Of a stretch of 64,000 nt of DNA, positions 24,629 through 36,566 are shown piece by piece. Within the stretch, counting starts at the first letter, position 1. The number at the start of each line of letters is the position of its first letter. Origin of the DNA: Mermis nigrescens (taxonomy: Eukaryota > Nematoda > Enoplea > Mermithida > Mermithidae); the NCBI GenBank assembly GCA_036768485.1, contig JAVLUZ010000142.1, positions 13,177,814 through 13,241,813 of the forward strand. Direction: 5' to 3'. The notes under the pieces were generated by a model. The model did not search any database and was not told the DNA's origin. It saw nothing but the letters and a program-made list of their open reading frames with translations. A program made the translations under genes and the position numbers.

Positions 24629-25074
24629 CAGTGTTTTTTTGTACAAGGTCCGTTTGTACATGTACAAAGATGGTCCCCAAAAGTCTTTGTACATTTTGAA
24701 GACACAAATTTTTGAGTACTATAATATGGTACGGTAGCGATTTTAGTGTGGTAAAAACAGTTGTTCGACTTTTGGTAGTGTATTTTAGCTAATTTCTGGG
24801 TCTCTAAGGGCAAAAATCACTAATAATTGTCTTAAAACGGCGCGAAGCGCCGAAAAATTTGACATTTTTCCTTTTGAAATGCAATTTCTGCCAGTATAAA
24901 GATATATAGAACACACAATTACTCATTTCGGCGCGAAGCGCCGAAAATTTTTACGAATTTTAGACCTTTTTTTGCAATTTTTGTCTTCCCAAAAATCTTT
25001 GTACCTGTACAAAGACGGTCCCGAAAAGTCTTTGTACATCGGGAAAAATCTTTGCCGAATATAAAAAAACACTG
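24629..25074 (+). mobile_element. hAT-like MITE, CAGTG family, copy 4
   Basis: 446 bp, CAGTGTTTTTTTGTACAAG to ATATAAAAAAACACTG. Flanks GTGTAGCC / ATGTAGCC (7 of 8). Shows both GGCGCGAAGCGCC palindromes and both TTTGTAC palindromes, so it is close to the family consensus. Confidence 0.9.
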
Positions 25075-26717
25075 ATGTAGCCTAGCTAATTTATGGGTTT
25101 CTGACGATCAAAAATACAAAAAGTGTAAAGCGGCTCTAAGTGCCGAAAATTTTTGGAATTTCTACCGTTTTCATGTAAAATTTACGGCCTTTCTATTGGC
25201 AAACATTCCGGAAACTATAAGTGGCGCAAAGTGCCGAGAAATTTAGTCATTTTTACCGCCTTTAACATTTTGTAGCTCGGTGAATACTAATAGTCTGACA
25301 GAGCAGAAAATTGTCAAATTTGTACAAAACAATTTTGACAGTTCAAGCTTCTAACAAGAAAACTGCGAATTACTAACTTTGTCTGAAGATATTTTGAGTG
25401 ATTCAGGCTTTGAAGCGCAATGCTGGAGCTTTACAAAAAGAAAGAACAGTAACTGGCGGCGCTATGCGCCGGAAAATTTGACGTCTTTGCACATTAAACT
25501 CAATTTATACCGCTTAAATCATACAAAAAAGACAAATTTATGCCGGCGCGAAACGGCGAAAATTTTTAGAAATTCCCAACTCTTTTACCTGGCTTGTTCT
25601 CCCTAAAGTCTCGTTGCACGTGTACAACGAGATTTTACGGTTGCGGGGGTCTGGGATGGCGCGCTCAAGCGTTTCCAGCGGGGTCCGGGGCAGAGTCCCG
25701 GAAAATTTTGTAAGAAAAGCATTTTAATGTTAAATAGTAACGTTAAAATTTTCGCAAAATCGGCCAAATCTCGGTTCTGAATCAAGCAAGCCCAAAAACA
25801 CTTAAAATTGATGAACTTCTACATTGCACAAAACTTCTGAGCTGAAATGCGTTTTTTGACCTCTGCTAATTACATAATGCAGCAACGGGTCGCTGCCAAT
25901 AAGATATAGAAAAATGTATCAATGGAAATTATGTTCTTACCGTTTTCAGGCCCATTTGTGGCCTTCTTATTTACAAGATGCAGTTCAGAAAACAGGAAAT
26001 GCGCAAAAACATAAGAAAATTTGGCCAATCCTTTCGTTTAAAATTGGATCAAGTGTCCTTGTAAAGAAAGACAAACAAAGCAGAGAAAAGACATACTGGT
26101 ACACAATCATTTTCGCACTTCTACTATTAGGCTCAACAAGCATGCGCAGTTTCAATCAGCGAACAAATAGTGCATTAAATTACTAAAGTGATGTGAAGTG
26201 CTGGATTATTTTAGCTAATTCAAGCTTTTAATTCGTTAGATCTATATAACAATAAATAATACTTCGGACGCCGGAAAATTTTGACGTTTTTTGCCTTTTG
26301 AATTCAGTTTTCTGAACACACATTATTGCAACAGACAAATCAACAATATTTCTGAAAAAATTTCGCTTTGCGCCGAATCAGTACTTAATGTACTTTTTAC
26401 GCAGAAAGCGACCAAAGTTAATCAATTTTTGCATTTTTTAGTGTTAAAGGTGATATAACGAAATCAAAATGGACTAAAATTGCTTTAAAAATGTGATATT
26501 ACCACGAAAAAACGTTTTATGGGCTATCTTGTCAATGCTGATCGTTCAAACAGCAAAAAATGTGTATGTTAAATTTACTCTTTTGGATTTCTGGGATTCC
26601 CCCTGCCGATCCTGACTATGTGCACCTATGATGTTGCCACTTTTGATTTAGTACCGACGTTGTGTTCTTTTTTCCGAAATTGCCATTCCAAACTCGTCTA
26701 ATGGAGCATTATTTCAG
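25075..26717. other. Gene A intron 7, right part; degraded repeats
   Basis: Several GGCGC-type palindromes (about 25165, 25222, 25457, 25543). An open frame at 25914-26186 has one hydrophobic stretch but no supporting evidence. Confidence 0.45.
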
Positions 26718-26786
26718 ATCATGTTGGCCGCTTGTCCAGACTTCACTAAAGGGATGGAAGTCTTTCAGATATACTCGTACATTAAG
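26718..26786 (+). CDS. Gene A exon 8, first helices of winged-helix segment 3
   Basis: Acceptor CATTATTTCAG, donor AAG|GTATTA, phase 0 on both sides. It reads IMLAACPDFTKGMEVFQIYS YIK. The G-M-E-V-F-Q-I-Y pattern parallels G-R-I-E-F-L-S-M-I-Y in exon 2, suggesting two copies of the same small fold in one protein. Confidence 0.6.
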
Positions 26787-26995
26787 GTATTAATTCTATT
26801 AAACGTTTCACGCACGGTTTATTTATTTTTTGTATTCGACAAAGATTTTTTTCGGATGCACAAAAAGACTTTTGGGACCGTCTTTGTACAATGCAAAAAA
26901 ATTTCGGGAATAAAACCAGCACAAATGTCAATAACTTACTCTAGTTTTCTGTGCCTTGTGCGTCATAAGAAGTAACAACTAGGTACAGGGCCGTA

Positions 26996-27282
26996 TTCAG
27001 GGGGTGGGGGGGCCGCCCCATGGAAATGAAAAATAATTTTTGAAGCACATTAGGGTCCCCTAGAGGAAAAAATTAAATTCCCAAAGTAGGTCTAAAACAC
27101 TACCAAAGAGGTTTTAAGCGTACTTTTTGAGCTAGTAAACTAAAAATTTTTCGACCGCTCAAATTTGAGTAGACATGTAGAACACGTCAAATTTTTTCGG
27201 CGCCTCGCGCCGAATTATTTATTTTCCCTCTAAATTTTCGCCCCACCCCCGAAATAAAATCCTGATCCTGGATACGGGCCTG
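26996..27282. mobile_element. CAGGCCCGTA family hAT-like MITE
   Basis: 287 bp, CAGGGCCGTATTCAGGG to CTGGATACGGGCCTG. Flanks ACTAGGTA / AGTAGGTA (7 of 8). Confidence 0.85.
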
Positions 27283-27797
27283 AGTAGGTACATAATGATT
27301 TGTTCGATGGTTTTATAAGAGCATAAATTAAGTTTGAATGTCAGAAATATCAAGATTTTTCGGTGTTGATTACACTTTTATTTCTCTTTAGGAAGTTTCA
27401 GCATTAGTTATGTTTAAATCAGCCAGAATATTTTTGTGTTTATCAGCTTAATACTGATTTAGCGATTTGAGACTTTTGTAATCTTATATGTTAAGTCTAC
27501 ACCTTATTTGAATGTCATGGGAATGACGAGAAAATAGTTTTGAACCAGTTTGACAATTTTCTGTTTTATTTCTCATTAGAAAGTTTCAAAATTGCGTCTT
27601 AGGCAGTACATTTACATAATTTTGGGCGCTGCGCGCTAATTCAGCGTTCTGAACTATTTTCTGTCATTAAAAACGCACAAAGTCTACATGAAAACGCTGA
27701 AAATACCAGAAGTTTTCTTTGCTTTGCGCCTTGTCGATAAATTTTTGTTATTTTTACTGCACAAACCTACATACGTACAAATTGCCACAATACATTA

Positions 27798-28884
27798 TAG
27801 TGCTGGCCTCTAAAAAAAACCAGTCGATTTGTAACCTAAAAAAACCACCCCTTTTTTCCATAACCAAAAGGAGATGACTGATGATATTATACTGGCAAAC
27901 AAGCTATGCCGTGAGGATTACAACTGACCCCTGGTCGCTTTCCGGATCATTCAGAAACTTGAGATATAAATTTGTCGAAAAGTTCCTAAAAATTGCCATT
28001 TTTATGATTTTTTTAAAGCATTTTTGAGGGTCAGTATTTCTACCCGTATTCATATTTGGTGGAATCTTTTATGTTTTCACGTTAGGCTCCCTTGCAGACT
28101 AATGTCAGATAAAAATTTAGTTCTCCTATGTCATCCACATAGCTACAGTATACCTTCAAAGCCAAACCTAAAAAAACCAGTTGTAACCTAAAAAAACCAG
28201 CGCCAATTTTTACAAAACTTAGCAGGAATGTGCCTCATAGCACCTTTCATGATGCCTGATATTTATTTTTCACAAAAAATAAGAATCACCCCAAAAACTG
28301 CCAAAAAAGTTCGATTGTAACCTAAAAAACCAATGTAACCTAAAAAAAGACCAATGCTAAGTATACGTTGCCATGGCAACGAAATTACTTTTCATCAAGT
28401 TGCATAATTTTGCACTGATTTCTTGCAGAGGATGTAGAAGAGACTTACCTAGAGTCGGTTTTTATCACTTGAAGATTTTATTTGTGAAATTTATAGAACT
28501 TTTAATGAAATTCAGAAAAAATTATTGATTTTTATATAAATGTGATAAAATGAACGGAAATATCATAAAAAATGAATCTTTTTCAAAATTGTGATCATTT
28601 AAGGTAAACTGACTGTTTTACGCTGCCAACCATGCACTTCGCACAACATGTTGGGGGTGGTTTTTAGTTCCCATGGATTTTTTAGGAAAAAGTGGTTTTT
28701 ATTCAAAATTTCGTATTTCATGCAAGCTTGCTATGAAATATGGCGCTTAAAAATTCTTCCATGCAGCAAGTTATAGGCCTAGGGCAGCTGTCAAAAATAG
28801 GTGTTTGTTGACTTCTTCAATGCTATTTGTTCTGAAGTTATAAGCCAAAAACATGAAAATGGTTTTTTTTAGAGGCCAGCACTA
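27798..28884. mobile_element. Mariner-like non-autonomous element with TA flanks
   Basis: 1087 bp. Its inverted ends match over 24 bases (TAGTGCTGGCCTCTAAAAAA and complement), each bordered by TA (27796-27797, 28885-28886). Internally, GTAACCTAAAAAAACCAG-like units recur at about 27831, 28165, 28182, 28316 and 28336. No transposase ORF. Confidence 0.82.
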
Positions 28885-29309
28885 TACTACTACAAAATGA
28901 AAAAAGAGTGATTTCATGCACAAAATATGAGCAGCTGATGTCGAGGGGAATAAATTTTGTGGGAGCGTCGTTCCTTAGAAGACTTGAACAGCTTGGACAA
29001 TTTTGCTTGCTTCAAAAGCTCCTACACGACTACATTTTTCGTAGCCTAATTCAAAATAAAATTTAGGCATTATTACAATTTTATGTTTCCCGTTTTCTGG
29101 ACTGTTCTTATAAAACAACGTTTTTTTGTTATTTTTGCTTTTAAACGTTAAGAAACAAGGAATCAGTTCTGTGCAGCATTTTTGAACGTTTTACATATGT
29201 AAGGTTAATTTGATACGAAAATGTGGGAAAGGCGTAATTGATCGGAGCTGCTTTTCCTTGATGATTAATCAATAATTATTGTGATAAACAATCTTTCTAA
29301 TCTATCTAC

Positions 29310-29590
29310 ATAGTAAGAATTTATTTGTAAATTTGTTTATTACTTAAATGATTTATTTATTCATTTGTTCAATTTGTGTGTTTATGTACGAACTATTTAT
29401 TTACTTATTTATCTGTGAAATATATTTATTCTTTCATTTACTTATGTAGTCTTTCATTTCTATATTTGCTTATCCACACCTTTATTTCTTCTTCTAATTG
29501 TATATCTACATATTTCTTTTGATCATTTATTTATATTTTGATTTATTTGTCTGTTCGTCTATTTAATTTTAATTATTTAATTTTTAAAAT
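29310..29590. repeat. Degenerate TTTATTTA-rich tract
   Basis: Repeated ATTTATTTATTC-like units fill the last 280 bp of gene A intron 8. Confidence 0.7.
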
Positions 29591-29594
29591 TAAG

Positions 29595-29783
29595 TCGGAT
29601 TCCTACGTTGCTCAAACAGCGATTCAAACTAATTTGCTGGATATGTTGCGTCGGCATCCTGATAAATTCGAGCTATTTTTGAACGAAAGAGGTGTTTATT
29701 ATGTGAAACCATGCAAATTCGCTCCGGTCGTTCCAAGGCGCGATTCAGTTCCAAAAGGACGAGGCAGGTCGTTGCTTTATTGA
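29595..29783 (+). CDS. Gene A exon 9, recognition helix and wing of winged-helix segment 3
   Basis: It opens in phase 0 after TTTTTAAAATTAAG. It reads SDSYVAQTAIQTNLLDMLRR, HPDKFELFLNERGVYYVKPC and KFAPVVPRRDSVPKGRG. The helix, HPDKF and beta-hairpin match exon 4 in order and spacing. Two endings are possible: a weak donor AG|GTCGTT at 29767/29768 (phase 2, which fits the 31395 exon), or read-through to TGA at 29781-29783. No AATAAA signal was seen close downstream, which slightly favours splicing. Confidence 0.65.
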   Translation, partial: SDSYVAQTAIQTNLLDMLRRHPDKFELFLNERGVYYVKPCKFAPVVPRRDSVPKGRGRSLLY

Positions 29784-30006
29784 TTATTTTTCTCTTCTCG
29801 TTAAGTCTCACCTCGATTACGATTTGATCTGAGTAAAAAGCAAAATTCGCTTATTTTTCCTCTCTTTCGTTTTTTATCGTGTAAGATGCGATTTAAGTTG
29901 TGCCTGACGTTAGTCAAGTTTTGCGCCCCGTTGTCTTGTTACTGCCATTATGTTTATCGAAGTTGCGGGGACAGTTGTAAACAGACATGCAAGTGGGGGT
30001 TGGGAT

Positions 30007-30263
30007 CACACCTGGGCGCGGGGGGTATGCACCCCCCCCCCCGAGAAATTGAAATACCCCCCTCCCGAGAAACTGAAATACCCCCCCAGAAACCAAAATA
30101 CCCCCAGAATTCAATTTTGAAATTTTGTTTCGCAATTTGTTTATGTTCGATGAGAAACATTGAAAAATTGTGTTTTTCGCCATAACACCGTTCTGAAGGC
30201 GATTTTTTGATCTTTGAAAATCTTGCACCGCCCCCTCCGAAATTTTGGTGCCGTCCAATTATG
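30007..30263 (+). mobile_element. CATACCTGGGCG family MITE
   Basis: CACACCTGGGCGCGGGGG to TGGTGCCGTCCAATTATG. Flanks GTTGGGAT / GTTGGGGT (7 of 8). Confidence 0.85.
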
Positions 30264-31394
30264 GTTGGGGTCTGCTAGACCCTCAGAATCAGACAAGCAA
30301 TAGGTGTGTAGGTCAAGCGCACCTGACAATTTTCATTAGGTACTTTTTGTCATCTTTCGCCAAAAATGGAGGTCATTTACCCCCCTGAAAATGGTCAAGG
30401 AGTCCCTCCAGAAATTTTGAGTCGTTTACACGTATATGCCTAGAATGAAAAAAATGGGAAATTTTTTTGAGAAGCTGGGGCAAAATGAAGGCCGAAAATG
30501 GGTACAAATCGAAAATTTTCTTCAAATGTGATTAAAATTGACCAGAAAATATTGATTAGCATAGTTTTCATGCTATTTTAGCATTCACGCCTGTTTTGGG
30601 GGCCATTTTGGCCCAAAAAAGCTCATTAACTGATCCCTCAGACAGGTCATGTTGTGCATCTATTTATGATTATGAATGAAGGTTTTTCAGTCCAGCCGAA
30701 CATCTTGAAACCTTGAGGAACAAATCACCGCGCTCAAAGCAACTTCAATTAGAATTTCCATAAAACCGCCGACATTCTGCGAAGAATTAAATTGATTTTA
30801 AAGTGAACATGAAACCTAATCAAAAATCATAGATTCTCATGGAAATTTTCGGAATTTCTTGTAGATAATTGAACTTTCTGATAATTAATGACATTATCGT
30901 ACTCTAGAACGAGGTTATTATAACTATACATGGTCTGCGCCTAAATTTTGGAAAGTTCGGAAATTTACAAAGTAAAAGCTTGTTAGTATTGAGGGCTAAA
31001 TCCCATTTTTTTCCAAGATTTCTCATTGAGCTCTGTCGGCATAAAAATACAGGAAAACATATATAAAACTTTAGTTTTGGGGTCATTTGGATTGTGGGGT
31101 CTAGACTTACATCCCAACTGTTAACTGCTCGGTAAATCCGTTTCGCTCTAAGTGATCAAACATGGGCAGCATCAAAATTTTGGGGAATCGGATGGGGCTA
31201 AATTGCCAAAAATAGCACTGAAATTCAATTCTGTAGGGGTCTATCGATTTAGGTGGTCTAGATCACCCCCCGCTCCCATGTGTATAAGTGACCCTCTGTT
31301 TATGTTCTCTGTTTCCACCGGCGATTTTTATACTGTGCCGTAAGAATCTGTGTTTTATTTAGTCGTACTTACTGTAGGTGAGTGTCGATTTTAG
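30264..31394. other. Gene A intron 9, right part; nothing firm
   Basis: Only low-copy repeat-like text with C/G runs (30380-30400, 31260-31275). No splice-flanked coding stretch seen. Confidence 0.4.
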
Positions 31395-31520
31395 TTTTAT
31401 CATCTTATTACGTACATGTGTACAATGGATCAAGGACGTGCGCAGAATGTTCAAGGATGAGGAGTGGTCGGAATTAAGTGACCTGAGAAGAATTTGGTTG
31501 TATCTGCAAAAAGCATGTAG
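31395..31520 (+). CDS. Candidate gene A exon 10
   Basis: Acceptor TCGATTTTAG, one base, then FIILLRTCVQWIKDVRRMFK and DEEWSELSDLRRIWLYLQKA C, ending TGTAG|GTCAGT. The WIKDVRRMFKDEEWSELSDL stretch looks coding. The phase fits the exon 9 donor. The hydrophobic start may instead be the pyrimidine tract of a later acceptor. No further exons of this gene were found to the right. Confidence 0.4.
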
Positions 31521-32195
31521 GTCAGTACATTTTTAACGTTTCCGACCATTTTTCTGTTTATTTAAACCAAAAATGATAGTTCTCCAAATTTTTTCATAGA
31601 AAATGGTCCTGAAAAAGAAAATTCAATAATTCTGGAATTATTTGTATTACTGGAAAATGATAATTAGATTTTAGCCTAGAATAAGTGGTACGATCGGGCG
31701 CGAAGCGCAGGTTTAACTTTGATTAAAATTGTTGGTATTACATACATTGATGAATAGTATTTCTTCACTGAAATAGATTACTGTAATTTTGGAAATGCGT
31801 TTTGATAAGTTTGTCCTTTTAACAAGAGTAGAAACGATGAATTTACGGAGGAGATTTTGATATTTTCTCGATAAAATGATTCAATTTCGCTAATATCTTG
31901 CACTGGTATCGTTGATGACTAGACTACCTCTGTAAAATTTATTGTGTTTCAGTTGGACGAACACTCCTACAGCTACGCTCCTGCTTGTAAAAAATTAAGT
32001 TTTCGGATATCTCGTGCGTTTCGTAAATTGTATTTGATTACTGTGCGGGTATCTGCTTGCAATATCTTGATTTTCGACTGATAAAAGGTGCCTAACACGT
32101 TATTACGTGTCATTTTTTTATTGTATTTACCTACCTAAATAAAATGTGCATCCCCAGATTAGATGTGTATGCACATAAGTACATGTAGTGTTGTA

Positions 32196-32352
32196 AAAGA
32201 TAAGGATTTTTCGCAAGATAAAAGATAAAGATGAAGTTAAAATTTTAAAATTTAGAAGATAAAGATAAAGATAAAAAATTAAGAAAGATAAAGATAAAGA
32301 TAATTTGCAACATAAAGGAACCAAAAAGATAAAGATAAAGATCAAGGTAAAG
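32196..32352. repeat. AAGATA hexamer array
   Basis: Imperfect AAAGATAAAGATA units. The reverse-complement array at 37080-37146 is part of the same composite element. ORFs here read as low-complexity FIFIFL-type peptides and are artefacts. Confidence 0.9.
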
Positions 32353-32955
32353 TGTACATATGTAAATATGGTCGCCTGGACCCAGGAGAATGATGTTTGT
32401 GAAGTGCAATAAACGAGAGTGGGTGATGTAAAGCAGCCAACTGAATGCCCTAATTTTTACACCTGAGATCAAAGAGGTGATAGGCATTAAGCACACATAA
32501 ATGTAGATTTGGGGTATTGCCCGTGGTATCTGACTGATCCACGTACTACTACTACTGGCAGACAGCAAGTCACTTCTTTCTTTTCACAAGCATCAAAACC
32601 CTGCTCTGTGCGCCTGTACAAAGTATAGTCGCAACAGTTATTGATTTTTTCGAACTTCTTTATGTTCCCTAGGCTTGGACTTAGATTAACGTGGGTGCTA
32701 GTAGTAGTACTCCCGCTTAAATCGGCATCACTTCCGCTTACTAATGTTGATATACAGGCATTAGTTTGGGCCGCTTACGCCATAGGGTTTAAACAATCGT
32801 TTTCTTTTCTTTTCTTGTATCAGTAAAACTTGAATGCTTCTAAATGTGTTTCACGTCAAATCTGCATTTTGGATTACATGCTAACTTAGTATGTACATAC
32901 TTTATATTTTTTGCAAGATAAATTCCTACCAAAAAGATAAAGATAACCTGTGTAG

Positions 32956-33393
32956 CAGGAGTGCTACTACACGGCTAGAAATGCCTACTTTGAAGTTTAA
33001 CCCGTGACGTTAATGTTTCATTAATTCTCAATATCATTGGATACTTTGCGCAGTTGTGAGCAAGAGCCCGAGTAGTCGATTAGTACTACACATGCGAATC
33101 AGAGCGGAAGATCCGAGAAACCGGTGCGGGTAAAATTTTGCTCATGTAACGGTGGGAGGCTGCACCCCCGTTACATATTGGAGGTCCCAGAGTTCGTTCT
33201 CTGGAGTTGTCTGCGCTAACGCTTTCTCCTAGAGGGGGAGGAGTGTATCAGGAGTGCTACTACACGGCTAGAAATGCCTACTTTGAAGTTTAACCCGTGA
33301 CGTTAATGTTTCATTGTTTCTCAATATTATTTAATACTTTGCGCAGTTGTGAGCAAGAGCCCGAGTAGTCGATTAGTACTACACACGCGAATC
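32956..33393 (+). repeat. Tandem repeat, about 293-bp unit, second copy interrupted
   Basis: CAGGAGTGCTACTACACGGC begins unit 1 near 32957 and unit 2 near 33250. Unit 2 stops at CGCGAATC (33393) and resumes at GAATCAGAGCGG (36966-37043). The unit includes a hairpin GTAACGGTGGG...CCCCGTTAC (33148-33176 in unit 1). Confidence 0.85.
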
Positions 33394-33939
33394 CATGAGC
33401 GTAGCTACGTGGAGGCACTTGAGGCGCGTGCCTACCCTAGAAAAATTTCGAATTATGTTTGGCCACAACTTTACTGACTATGATCTATTACAACTTTGTG
33501 TTGTTACTGTAAGTGTTAACATCGTCCTAGAGTTGTTGTCTTGCTTGGCGGCATCGATTCGTTTCTTGTAGTGCTGTAATCACCATGAAACGTCAGGTGA
33601 CTTTATTTGATTTTTTAAGCAGCCTAAGCCAGGCATGCCTCCTCAGAGTCCAGCTCAAGTAATCCGCCATATTCGATAAATGGCGATGAGAATGAAACGA
33701 TTGCTAGTAGCGGTGGTGTTCGTGCCTCAGATCATAGGCGCAGCCAGGATTTTTGCAAGGGGGAATCCAAAAAAGAATTTTTCCATCTGAAAACTCATAA
33801 AAATGGACGGGGGCCTCTAAATAACGTGTTTTCAGGGGCTTTTCACATCCTCCTGCATTATTTATGCAATCAAAAAATTTATTTTTTCATTTAAATTTTT
33901 ATGTTTTTGACGGAAAAAATGTTTATTATGCGCTGGAAG

Positions 33940-34390
33940 CAGTGTTTTTCTTTTTTTGTACAAGGTCCGTTTGTACATGTACAAAGATTGTCCCTGAAAG
34001 TCTTTTTACATTTCGTTACACACAAATTTTTGGGTACTATAATATGGTACAGTAGCGATTTTAGTGTGGCAAAAGCAGAGTTGTTCGACCTTTGGTTACG
34101 TATCTTAGCAATTTCTAGGTTTCTGATGGCAAAAATCAGTAATAATCGTCTCAAAACGGCGCGGAGCGCCAAAAAATTTGGCATTTTTCCTTTCAAAATG
34201 CAATTTCTGAAATTATAAAGATATATAGAACACACAATCGCTCATTTCGGCGCGGAGCGCCGAGAATTTTGCGAATTTCGAACCTTTTTGCAGTTTTTGT
34301 CTTCCAAAAAATCTTTGTACATGTACAAAGACGGTCCCCAAAAGTCTATGTACATCGCGAAAAATCTTTGCCGAACACAAAAAAACCGTG
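33940..34390 (+). mobile_element. hAT-like MITE, CAGTG family, copy 5
   Basis: 451 bp with perfect 8-bp duplication GCTGGAAG (33932-33939, 34391-34398). Both GGCGC palindromes are present. Confidence 0.92.
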
Positions 34391-34398
34391 GCTGGAAG

Positions 34399-34457
34399 CA
34401 GTGTTTATTTGTACAAGTCACGTTTGTACATGTATGTACAAAGATGGTCCCTAAAAC
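34399..34457 (+). mobile_element. Left-end fragment of a second CAGTG MITE
   Basis: A second CAGTGTTTATTTGTACAAG starts directly after the right duplication of copy 5 and is cut off after 59 bp by CAGGGGCGTAGCCGG, the end of another family. The shared GCTGGAAG suggests insertion at the same site or a template-switch duplication. Confidence 0.75.
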
Positions 34458-35270
34458 AGGGGCGTAGCCGGGGGGAAGGGAGAATTTCCCCTGGGGAAAA
34501 ATTTCGAATTTTCAGAAATGGAGCTATGCGGTTGCGTAACGCTGTCCTGCGACGATTTTGTTGTGAATAAACCAAAAAATTTGGCGCTTCGCGCCGATTT
34601 ATTCTAGTTTTCGCCATTATTTTAACCTAATGGCAACAAACAGAAAGAGACAAAACAAGAAAATATCTATTGTTCAGAAAAATACAGTAAATTTGGTAAA
34701 ACATAAATACATGATAAAAGAGTGACAGAACAAAAGGACGTACAGATCACGGAGTGTGATGCAAGAAAGTATGCTTCAACAATAAAATTGTAAAATCAAT
34801 ATTTAGCCAGCTCTTTTGTGAACGAACAAACGTTAGGAGGAGCGACGACATGATAAGGTAACTTGTTCCAAATTTTTGAATATCTTTAGGAAAAAGTTAT
34901 TGAGGTGAGCATATTTGCAACGGACAACTGCTAAAGTAAGTTGATAAGGAAAACCGTTGACAATTTGATACAGAAGATATAGACATATGTAAAGACAAAG
35001 AAAATAAAATATAAAAAATATAATAACAAAGAATAAAGCGTTTGTCGCTATGAGAACATTAAGTACCTTTTTGCAAACATTCCTAGTCAAAAGAAATTCA
35101 AAAGTATGATGAAGATTCGTTCGTTTTGTGCAGATTGCGTTTTTAAAAGCTGTCTTAGCACTGGGAACAGGACAAGTCTACAAAATATTCGCACCTCATG
35201 AATGTTAAGAACAGTCATTATGGCATGAAAATATCAGAAAATTTCCGCGCTGCGCGGCAGTCTACAAAAA

Positions 35271-36010
35271 CTGTAAAAAGGTGTAAAATTCCCAGAAATT
35301 TTAGGCGCTTTGCGCCGAAATGAGTAATTGTTTGTCCTACATATCTTTAAAATGGCAGAATTTGCATTTAGAATGGAAGAATGTCAAATTTTTCGGCGCT
35401 TCGCGCCGTTTTAAAACAATTCTCAGTGATTTTTTCCTTTCAGAGACCCAGAAATTAGCTGAAATATACTACCAAAAGTCGAACAAATTTTTACCACACC
35501 AAACTCGATACTGTACCATATTATAGTACCCAAAAATTTGTGTGTACAAAATATACAAAGATTTTTGGGAAGACACAAACTGTAAAAAGGTGTAAAATTC
35601 CCAAAAAATTTTAGGCGCTCCGCGCCGGAAATGAGTAATTGTTTGTCCTACATATCTTTAAAATGGCAGAATTTGCATTTAGAATAAAAAAATGTCAAAA
35701 TTTTCGAAGCTTCGTGCCGTTTTAAAACAATTCTTATTGATTTTTGCCCTTAGAGACCCAGAAATTAGGTAAAATACACTACCAAAAGTCGAACAACTCG
35801 GTTTTTACCACAATAATATCGTTACTGTACCATAATGAAAAAATGTCAAATTTTTCGGCGCTTCGCGCCATTTTGAGACAATTTTTAGTACTTTTTGGCG
35901 TCAGAAAATCAGAAATATGCTAAAATACACTATCGAAGATCCAGAAACCCTGTTTTACCACACTAAAATCGCTACTGTGCTACATCATAGTACACAAAAA
36001 TTTGGACTTG
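35271..36010 (-). repeat. Near-tandem internal pieces of the CAGTG MITE
   Basis: CTGTAAAAAGGTGTAAAATT begins at 35271 and again at 35580 (period 309 bp). A third, partial unit starts near 35837. Each carries GGCGC palindromes but lacks complete termini. Confidence 0.75.
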
Positions 36011-36393
36011 CGATGATCAACATTCACAGAGATAAAGATTGATATCAATGCTGTTCTTGATGATTTCATGATTTTAAAGCCAATAACGAGGCGTCTTAAA
36101 TAAATTTGCATTTTGTTAAGCTACTTGGCAAAAATGATAATGTTTTTTAGCTTTTCTTAGTGAGATCTACTCACTCAGAAAATTTAGAGTTTAACTTTTT
36201 TTGAATTATAATAAAAAATATGCTGTATGTATATGAATAGGCGCAAAGCGCCCGAAAAATTCTAGGCTTATTCAAAAATGTGCTAAAATCTATTCAGGCG
36301 GTGATTCAGATGAGCTTTAAGTATTTTCTATTTTTTTGGTTGAAGGATCCTGCAAAAAATACTGGCACTTCCAGAATTTTGGGAAACAATCCA

Positions 36394-36566
36394 AAGGCAC
36401 GTAGCTGGCCGTCCTATTTTAGGGGGACTAACACCAATTTAGGGGGGACCAAGCCCATAAAGGCCAAAAATAGCACAAAAATGTTTAAAGGTCCTGTTTT
36501 TCCGATTCTTCTGAATTTTTGGGGGTCCGGACCGGACTCCCCAATTCCCCCTGAGCTACGTGCCTG
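36394..36566. mobile_element. CAGGCACGTA family element, left end mutated
   Basis: AAGGCACGTAGCTGGCCG to AGCTACGTGCCTG. Flanks match only weakly (5 of 8). Confidence 0.65.

Larger units (their letters stand above)
738..31520 (+). other. Gene model A: multi-exon gene for a protein with three winged-helix/LOTUS-like segments (partial)
   Basis: Ten exons (738-792, 851-918, 2306-2375, 3669-3834, 13340-13541, 15888-16623, 21646-21708, 26718-26786, 29595-29767, 31395-31520) join with matching phases at every junction: 0, 2, 0, 1, 2, 0, 0, 0, 2. Three segments share a pattern of helices, a [HF]P[DN]KF motif and a beta-hairpin wing. The middle one reads like an OST-HTH/LOTUS domain, as found in germ-granule proteins such as TDRD5/TDRD7, Oskar and MARF1. 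This family link is inference from pattern only. The 5' end lies left of the window (the first exon starts in phase 2). The 3' end is unclear: exon 9 could end the gene at a stop (29781-29783) or continue into exon 10. Some exons may be missing, for example between exons 6 and 7. Confidence 0.55.

Noticed and set aside
25914..26186. 90-codon ORF with a hydrophobic segment
   Set aside because: Start lacks context, no splice sites or recognisable motif; surrounded by degraded repeats. Could still be a remnant.
32127..32568. Minus-strand ORFs with FIFIFL and LSLSL runs
   Set aside because: Translations of the AAGATA array.
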